This document shows, piece after piece, positions 59,591-64,000 of a stretch of DNA of 64,000 nucleotides. The stretch is from Weizmannia acidilactici (GTDB lineage Bacteria > Bacillota > Bacilli > Bacillales > Bacillaceae_C). The notes under the pieces were generated by a model, which worked only from the letters and a program-made list of their open reading frames with translations, was not told the origin of the DNA and did not search any database. Made by a program: the position numbers and the translations under genes. Each line of letters starts with the position of its first letter. Position 1 is the first letter of the stretch. The stretch spans positions 1 to 64,000 of the forward strand of contig NZ_BKZR01000012.1 of the NCBI RefSeq assembly GCF_008974225.1, read 5' to 3'.

Positions 59591-60734
59591 ACAGTTTGTC
59601 CTTTAAAGCAGTTTTCAGTTTTTGGTTGGCTTTGCGCCCAAGCAGGCCGTTGATCAGCATCATAAATTCCTTGTCCCGCACCTCGATTTCACTACCGTAT
59701 GCGCGCAGCTGCCGGTAAAATTCGGCCATTTGCTTTTCATCCATCAAAATCTCCATAATTTGCTTCTCGACCGGTTTTTCATAATCAAGTTCAAATACAA
59801 GCCCCCGCTCCTTCAAAAAAGCAAGGTTCACTTTTTCCTGGCCGGGAAGCACGGAATGGATAAAAATCGGGAGCTTTTTTTGGATGACTTCGCTGATCGT
59901 GACACCTCCAGGCTTCGTAATAATCGCGTCGGCTTCATCGTACAGCCGGCTCATTTCCTTTCTTGACTGGATATACGAAATCGGTATGATATTTTTCCGC
60001 CCCCAGCCGCGCAATTTGTTGAAAAGCGCTTCATTTTTGCCGCAAAGCACGTAATAATCCGCCCCTCCGGATGTTTTTAATCCTTTCAACAGGCGAGTTA
60101 AATCCCCCAGACCGCTGCTACCCCCGGAGATTAAGATTTTTTTTCTTGAAGTATGGCGGCGGATCATTTCTTCCTTAAAATCTTCATGGATCGGGATGCC
60201 GGTCACGTAAATATTCCGTGCAGGCACTCCACATTGGATCAGCATTGATTTTACATGCCGGTTCGGGACAAAATGGACATCAATTTCCTTTTTCCCCCAC
60301 AAACCGTTGACGAAAAAATCGGTGTAGGCATTGATGACTGGGATGTTGATTTTTCCTTTTGACTTTAATTTACTGAGCAGCATCGACGGAAAACTGTGCG
60401 TGCAAATGACAAGATCAGGATTTTCCTCCGCCACCAGTTTTTCCATCTTCTTGATAAAGAGCTGCTGGTATAATTTTAACAGCGCCGTCTGATCAGAATC
60501 CGCGTTGATAAAATGTTTGTACAGCCATTGGTATGTCCGCGGCGCTTTTGAAATCCATTTCAAATACGTCTTTGTGACAATTTTTTCAAGTCTTTCGCTC
60601 GTATAGGAAATCAAGTCGATCTTCTTAATTTCAAGCTGTCTGTCCATCTTTTCCAATTTATTGATTAAAGCCTCTGCGACTTGGTGATGGCCAGAAGGCA
60701 TTTTCAACAAAGGCAAAATTAAGATTTTGTTCAA
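59571..60734 (-). CDS. UgtP-like glycolipid glycosyltransferase 2 (MGDG synthase family)
   Basis: A 387-residue paralogue of the enzyme at 55484-56716, with LPLLKMPSGHHQVAEALI (start), ISGGSSGLGDLTRLL and ITKPGGVTISEVIQKKLPIFIH, LPGQEKVN. TTG 60734 follows GGAGGGAG; 60764 would extend into that site. Translationally linked to the DedA gene. Two such transferases with different partners suggest two glycolipid or polymer substrates. Confidence 0.87.
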   Translation of the reverse strand: MNKILILPLLKMPSGHHQVAEALINKLEKMDRQLEIKKIDLISYTSERLEKIVTKTYLKWISKAPRTYQWLYKHFINADSDQTALLKLYQQLFIKKMEKLVAEENPDLVICTHSFPSMLLSKLKSKGKINIPVINAYTDFFVNGLWGKKEIDVHFVPNRHVKSMLIQCGVPARNIYVTGIPIHEDFKEEMIRRHTSRKKILISGGSSGLGDLTRLLKGLKTSGGADYYVLCGKNEALFNKLRGWGRKNIIPISYIQSRKEMSRLYDEADAIITKPGGVTISEVIQKKLPIFIHSVLPGQEKVNLAFLKERGLVFELDYEKPVEKQIMEILMDEKQMAEFYRQLRAYGSEIEVRDKEFMMLINGLLGRKANQKLKTALKDKLYVSTSY

Positions 60735-60875
60735 GCAGTCTCCCTCCTCCTTCCGGAAGCCCATTCTTCTTTACATTAAATAGACTGCCGCAAAACATCA
60801 GAAGTTCATTCGATTTATTTTTCTGCAATGGATATTGTGAAATTCGCTTCAATCATCTGGAAATAGATTCCAAAT

Positions 60876-60977
60876 AATTGTGTAAAAAGGGGGCATCATC
60901 ATGATACGAGTTAAAATGTTTTTAACAAAAAAATTTTACGAAGGATATGATGATGACCAACTCTTTTACACAATAAT
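60876..60977. repeat. Imperfect foldback of about 100 bp
   Basis: AATTGTGTAAAAAG near 60876-60889 is the inverted relative of CTCTTTTACACAATAAT (60961-60977). Inside, CATCATCAT and ATGATGATG continue the inversion. Confidence 0.5.
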
Positions 60978-60987
60978 ATGGACTTGA
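60901..60987 (+). CDS. Possible 28-residue peptide
   Basis: ATG 60901 lies seven bases after AAAAGGGGG, an excellent ribosome site, and the frame runs to TGA at 60985-60987. The peptide is basic at the start (MIRVKMFLTKKF) and acidic/aromatic later (YEGYDDDQLFYTIIWT). I know no family. It is enclosed in the foldback, so the apparent ribosome site may be coincidental. Confidence 0.3.
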   Translation: MIRVKMFLTKKFYEGYDDDQLFYTIIWT

Positions 60988-61004
60988 CCTCACCTGGGCT
61001 TTTC

Positions 61005-61060
61005 CCGCAGAAACTCGACGGATTTCACGAAAATCAACATCATTGTATTTTGCAAAAAAG
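61005..61060. repeat. Degenerate piece of the MITE-like repeat
   Basis: Reverse complement reads ATGTTGATTTTCGTGAAATC, close to ATGTTGATGATCGCGAAATC of copies B and C, then a CTGCGGGAAAAGC block also seen near 12690. Confidence 0.35.
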
Positions 61061-61142
61061 CTGTACATAAAATTGCAAAATTGAATACAGTGAATTGCAA
61101 CGAAAAATACATAATCAAATCGATTTGACAAGGAGCCTCCAA

Positions 61143-61214
61143 GGGCATGATTACGAGCCTTAAAAGCCAGATGTCACAAGGAATCTGGCTCCGTCAGCAA
61201 AGGCTATCATGCCC
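61143..61214. ncRNA. Nested three-stem hairpin, unknown RNA or mobile-element end
   Basis: Perfect nested pairs: GGGCATGAT (61143-61151) with ATCATGCCC (61206-61214); AGCCTT (61156-61161) with AAGGCT (61200-61205); AGCCAGAT (61165-61172) with ATCTGGCT (61183-61190). The internal loops are asymmetric (TACG bulge; AAA against about nine bases), as in structured RNAs or IS200/IS605-type ends. No transposase is near. Confidence 0.45.
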
Positions 61215-61302
61215 ACCTCTCCATGTAAAAACGTGGGTCATACCTTATGTAATTTGTTTTGCAATTTTATGTATGGCCTTTTGCACCATACAATCATCCA
61301 GT

Positions 61303-61331
61303 AACAAAACAACGGCCGAAATCATCAGCCG
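61303..61331 (-). terminator. Terminator at the end of the GH25 gene
   Basis: CGGCTGA/TTCGGCCG-type stem (one wobble) overlapping the stop codon, then TTGTTTTG leftward. Confidence 0.6.
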
Positions 61332-62411
61332 CCTATCGCTTTGTTATAGGTTAAATCGAAGTTGAAGCTTCCGTTGACGCCTTTAATTGTGCATTTTGTA
61401 TCCCTATGCTGCCACACATCCGCCTTCATCCCGAGCGTCGCATTGTAGCGGGCAATCCACAGCAGATTACCTGTTAGTTTCGATCCATTCAGGCGGGTTT
61501 TGTAAAAATTGTAATACGTATAGATGCCGACGTTCTTATAGCCTTTTCTATTCAGCTCCGTAATAAACGTTTTTACAAAATTTGTCAGCGTATCTTTGTT
61601 TTTTGATAAATTTTCATATTCCACGTCGACAAAAACAGAGCAAATCTTGGGTTTCACAGGATCCACCCTTGCTGCAAAATGGTCAGCCTCCTTTTTGGCC
61701 GTGGCCGTAGAGGTTGCATCAAACATATGGTAGGCATGCACTTTTAAGCCCGCATTATAGGTGTTATAAGCATCTTGCTTAAAATAATCTGCAGTCCCTG
61801 ATTTCGGCAGGTCCACACCTTCGCTTGCCTTAATAATCGCAAAACTGAAACCGGCCGCTTTCACTTTTGTAAAATCAGTGCCGCCTGTTCCAGACGACTG
61901 CAAATATGATAAATCAATCCCCCGTTTCGCATAGCGGACGACGTGGGTATCATACGTTTGCGCATAGCCGTAATAGCCGTTTGCATAGCCGATCGTCAGC
62001 CAATGGCCCTGCTTTGCGTACACTTTGATCGACAGATAAAGCGTGTTCTTCATGGTTTTCCCTGTATTCATGTCATGCAAATAGACCGTGTCGGCAGCAT
62101 AACCGGTGTACCATACTTTCGGCTTTCCGCTTGCTACATTTTTTATACGTGTAAGCCGTCTTGTTTTTATAAACGATCTTGTAATAACTGCCTGTAGTAC
62201 CGGACACAAAGACAGGGGCATTTTTCGGCAGCGTGCCGATCACTTTACTTGAACCGGACGCTTTCGCATGAATGTTAATGGCTTTGAAAGCATGTTTGAA
62301 CGTAATGCTTGATGCATTCGCTACAGGGATAAAACTTTTCATATCAAAAGCAAGCGTGAATATCATGGCAATCAGAAAGACAGAAATGATTTTAAAAAAA
62401 TTTTTAGACAT
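61325..62411 (-). pseudogene. Secreted GH25 lysozyme with SH3 domains, frameshifted
   Basis: From ATG 62411 the frame gives a signal peptide (to about residue 34) and an SH3b domain (AFKAINIHAKASGSSKVIG) but derails after KTAYTYKK. The other frame continues VASGKPKVWYTGYAADTVYL, a second SH3b region and a full GH25 catalytic domain (GIDLSYLQ, FSFAIIKASEG, VFVDVEYE with the Asp-x-Glu acid) to 61325. Both join if the A6 tract (complement of 62139-62144) is read as A5. The catalytic part alone lacks a signal peptide. Real loss, slippage rescue or an error are all possible. Confidence 0.8.
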
Positions 62412-62445
62412 AGGCCCTCCTTTATTGTAACCGGCATTTAATATT

Positions 62446-62490
62446 CAAAAGAAAAACCCGGCACCTCTACTATGTCAGAAAAACCGGGCA
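62446..62490 (-). terminator. Possible terminator behind the sensor kinase
   Basis: CCCGG/CCGGG arms with a large loop, then TTTTTCTTTT leftward. Confidence 0.5.
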
Positions 62491-62525
62491 AGAACAGAGA
62501 TTACTAGATACAAAGAAAGGATGAA

Positions 62526-63911
62526 TTAATCCTTTCCCTGCCGGACTGCAGCTTTCAGTTTCACCGTAAACGAACATCCGGAAGGTTCAAGGTCGCTCAC
62601 CCGGATTTCACCCCCGTTGATTTCTACCAATTGTTTCACGATTGCAAGGCCGAGCCCAGTCCCGCCAATTTTGCTGTTCCTAGATTTATCGATCCTGTAA
62701 AAACGTTCAAAGATTTTTTCCTTTTCCTCATCGGGGATGGCCGGTCCCGAATTTTGGACAGACACGATGCACGCCTCCCCCTTCCTGCGCACCTCGAGGC
62801 GGACCCACCCGTCTTTCGGTGTATATTTTCCGGCATTGTCGAGCAAAGAAACAATGATGCTATGAAAATGGTCTTCTGAAATAGCTGCAACCACATCTTC
62901 TTCAATTTCGGAAGTGAATTTTTGCCGGATGACCGGCTTGAAATCTTCCGAAATATTTTTCGCAATGATCGAGAGGTTTGCCGTTTCACCGGCCGCCGCC
63001 GGCTGATCGAGTTTTGCCGCCATTAAAAGCTGGTCAATCAGCCGCTGCATCCGCTTCGATTCTTCATTAATAAAGCGGGCGGACCGTTCAATCACTTCCG
63101 GATGGTCTTTCCCGCGTCTCAGGATCAAATTGACGTGCCCATGAATGGCTGCTAGCGGCGTCCGCAGTTCATGGGAGGCATCCGAAACAAAGTCTTTCTC
63201 GCGCTGGACCTGCTGGTTGAGCCGGTCCATTAAATGATTAAACGCGATCGCCAAGTCCTTCACTTCCGCAGGACCTTTCGGGACAGCAACGTTGAACTGG
63301 AGGTTCTCCGCCGTCAGGCTTTTGATCATGCTTGTCAGGTCGGTAAGCGGTTTGCTAAGCCGGCGGGACAGCTTATAGATCACAAATGAGCCGATCAAAG
63401 CACCGGCAAGCAGGCTGAAAAAAAGCACCCGGACCATGGATTCCATAAACTCATGGACGGCCGCCATCTTGGCATAAATTTTAAACGTATAATGCCGGTA
63501 AGAAATACGATCATAGTAAACCGGCATCGTATCGCTCTTCAATAAAAATGGGAAAAACCCTTTCGCCTGCGCCATGCTGTGTTCTTTATCCCGGATACTC
63601 TCGCTGCCATCGGAATAAATGGTTTTTCCGTCCGGTGTTTCAATATGCACGTAAACATTCGGATGGTTTTCATAAATCACATTATTAATCGCACTGTCCC
63701 AGTCCGGATGTTTTTTCTTTGCTGTTAAAACCAGCAAATTCTCAATATGCCGCACCTCGGTTTTTGTGTTTTTATAAAGCTGATAACTGACAATGGTACT
63801 GACGATGATTCCGATAAACAGAACGGTAGCAAGCAAAATCAGGATGTACGAAACATTCATCCGGAACACCATTGTATTAAACCGGTTTTTGGATGCCGCC
63901 GTATGCTTCAT
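62526..63911 (-). CDS. Membrane sensor histidine kinase (OmpR-partner type)
   Basis: A 461-residue kinase: two membrane helices (about residues 19-45 and 162-185) around an extracellular sensor of some 115 residues, HAMP, H-box DFVSDASHELRTPLAAIHGH with the phosphorylated His near 237, N-box LLDNAGKYTP, and the G-box GGTGLGLAIVKQL. ATG 63911 overlaps the response regulator stop by four bases. The signal is unknown. A short loop and tyrosine-rich stretch (MPVYYDRISYRHYTF) precede TM2. Confidence 0.92.
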   Translation of the reverse strand: MKHTAASKNRFNTMVFRMNVSYILILLATVLFIGIIVSTIVSYQLYKNTKTEVRHIENLLVLTAKKKHPDWDSAINNVIYENHPNVYVHIETPDGKTIYSDGSESIRDKEHSMAQAKGFFPFLLKSDTMPVYYDRISYRHYTFKIYAKMAAVHEFMESMVRVLFFSLLAGALIGSFVIYKLSRRLSKPLTDLTSMIKSLTAENLQFNVAVPKGPAEVKDLAIAFNHLMDRLNQQVQREKDFVSDASHELRTPLAAIHGHVNLILRRGKDHPEVIERSARFINEESKRMQRLIDQLLMAAKLDQPAAAGETANLSIIAKNISEDFKPVIRQKFTSEIEEDVVAAISEDHFHSIIVSLLDNAGKYTPKDGWVRLEVRRKGEACIVSVQNSGPAIPDEEKEKIFERFYRIDKSRNSKIGGTGLGLAIVKQLVEINGGEIRVSDLEPSGCSFTVKLKAAVRQGKD

Positions 63912-64000
63912 TCGTCCTCAGCCTTCATCAAGTCAAGCGAATAACCGACGCCGCGCACGGTCTGAATGAGCGGGTGTTCTTGGCCGCGGTCAATTTTGTT
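63908..64000 (-). CDS. OmpR/PhoB-family response regulator, C-terminal end (cut by window)
   Basis: Thirty codons to the stop at 63910-63908. The sequence NKIDRGQEHPLIQTVRGVGYSLD is the usual end of the winged-helix DNA-binding domain. It overlaps the kinase start by ATGA, the standard two-component arrangement. The rest lies beyond the window. Confidence 0.9.
   Translation of the reverse strand, partial: NKIDRGQEHPLIQTVRGVGYSLDLMKAEDE

Larger units (their letters stand above)
60735..61324. other. Gene-poor stretch with structured elements
   Basis: About 590 bases. Contains a foldback with a 28-codon ORF (60876-60987), a degenerate piece of the MITE-like repeat (61005-61060) and a nested hairpin (61143-61214). 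No gene of normal size. Confidence 0.6.

Noticed and set aside
61147..61365. 72-codon + strand ORF over the nested hairpin
   Set aside because: Poor ribosome spacing, no family, and it runs antisense into the GH25 gene and its terminator.

Overview
The window looks like chromosome of an endospore-forming member of the Bacillaceae, of moderate G+C. Shadow ORFs apart, nearly every gene has a Bacillus subtilis counterpart, and the order of several blocks matches B. subtilis (yuiC-yuiB-yumB-yumC, the yut block, lytH-yunBCD, sufCDSUB, yusD/yusE/gcvH/yusI, fadNAE-yuzL-yusN-like). Sporulation and germination genes (gerK-type receptor, kapB, yutH, lytH, yunB, CotF-like coat proteins, 2Duf) confirm a spore former. 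Base composition and gene content fit the Heyndrickxia/Weizmannia (Bacillus) coagulans neighbourhood, but this is an inference. No rRNA, tRNA, CRISPR array, prophage or complete insertion sequence was seen.

Layout. 1-5900: L,D-transpeptidase with an odd start, two small gene remnants, cyclophilin, kapB, an MFS exporter, the MenI thioesterase and two short spore-type proteins. 5910-10249: a germinant receptor operon in gerKA-KC-KB order, with a small two-helix D-protein candidate on the other strand; two sigma-G-like promoters face each other between them. 10359-21983: leucyl aminopeptidase, yuiC, yuiB, NADH dehydrogenase yumB divergent from ferredoxin-NADP reductase yumC, Fe-S carriers (yutM, yutI), yuzD, yutH, yutG, yutF, yutE, yutD and lipA. 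22151-25956: lytH, yunB, yunC, yunD. 26174-31358: the complete SUF iron-sulfur assembly operon. 32000-33400: yusD, yusE, gcvH, yusI. 33684-35074: a 2Duf cassette (DUF421-DUF1657 fusion plus two DUF1657 proteins). 35360-40851: fatty-acid beta-oxidation operon fadN-fadA-fadE with a FadR box. 41063-43686: yuzL, two CotF-like coat proteins, a rodA homologue and a thioredoxin-like protein. 44019-50061: phospholipase-D-like protein, a small pseudogene, and the divergent yerO/swrC regulator-RND pump pair with a clear operator. 50426-54027: EAL phosphodiesterase, C39-type peptidase and catalase with a PerR-type box. 54114-60734: an envelope-lipid block (ECF sigma, anti-sigma, membrane protein, two UgtP-like glycosyltransferases, polysaccharide deacetylase, BcrC-type PAP2 phosphatase, DedA protein). 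60735-64000: a gene-poor structured stretch, a frameshifted GH25 lysozyme, a sensor kinase and the tail of its response regulator.

How genes connect. SUF, yutM, yutI and lipA form an Fe-S/lipoate theme; LipA, a radical-SAM Fe-S enzyme, makes the lipoyl group carried by GcvH. FadN, FadA and FadE together cover beta-oxidation, and their FadR site fits fatty-acid induction. The 54-61 kb block combines undecaprenyl-phosphate recycling (PAP2, DedA) with glycolipid synthesis next to an ECF sigma/anti-sigma pair.

Structure outside genes. There is a MITE-like repeat of about 150 bp with terminal inverted repeats (three good copies, two weak ones), a terminator-like repeat in three copies, an array of five 21-bp repeats, and two structured elements with no assigned function. 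Several genes carry lesions (in-frame TGA in a DUF1871 gene, TAG plus indel in a DUF5670-type gene, A6-tract frameshifts in lytH and a GH25 lysozyme, an MFS remnant, no canonical start for the L,D-transpeptidase). These may be real decay or sequence error.
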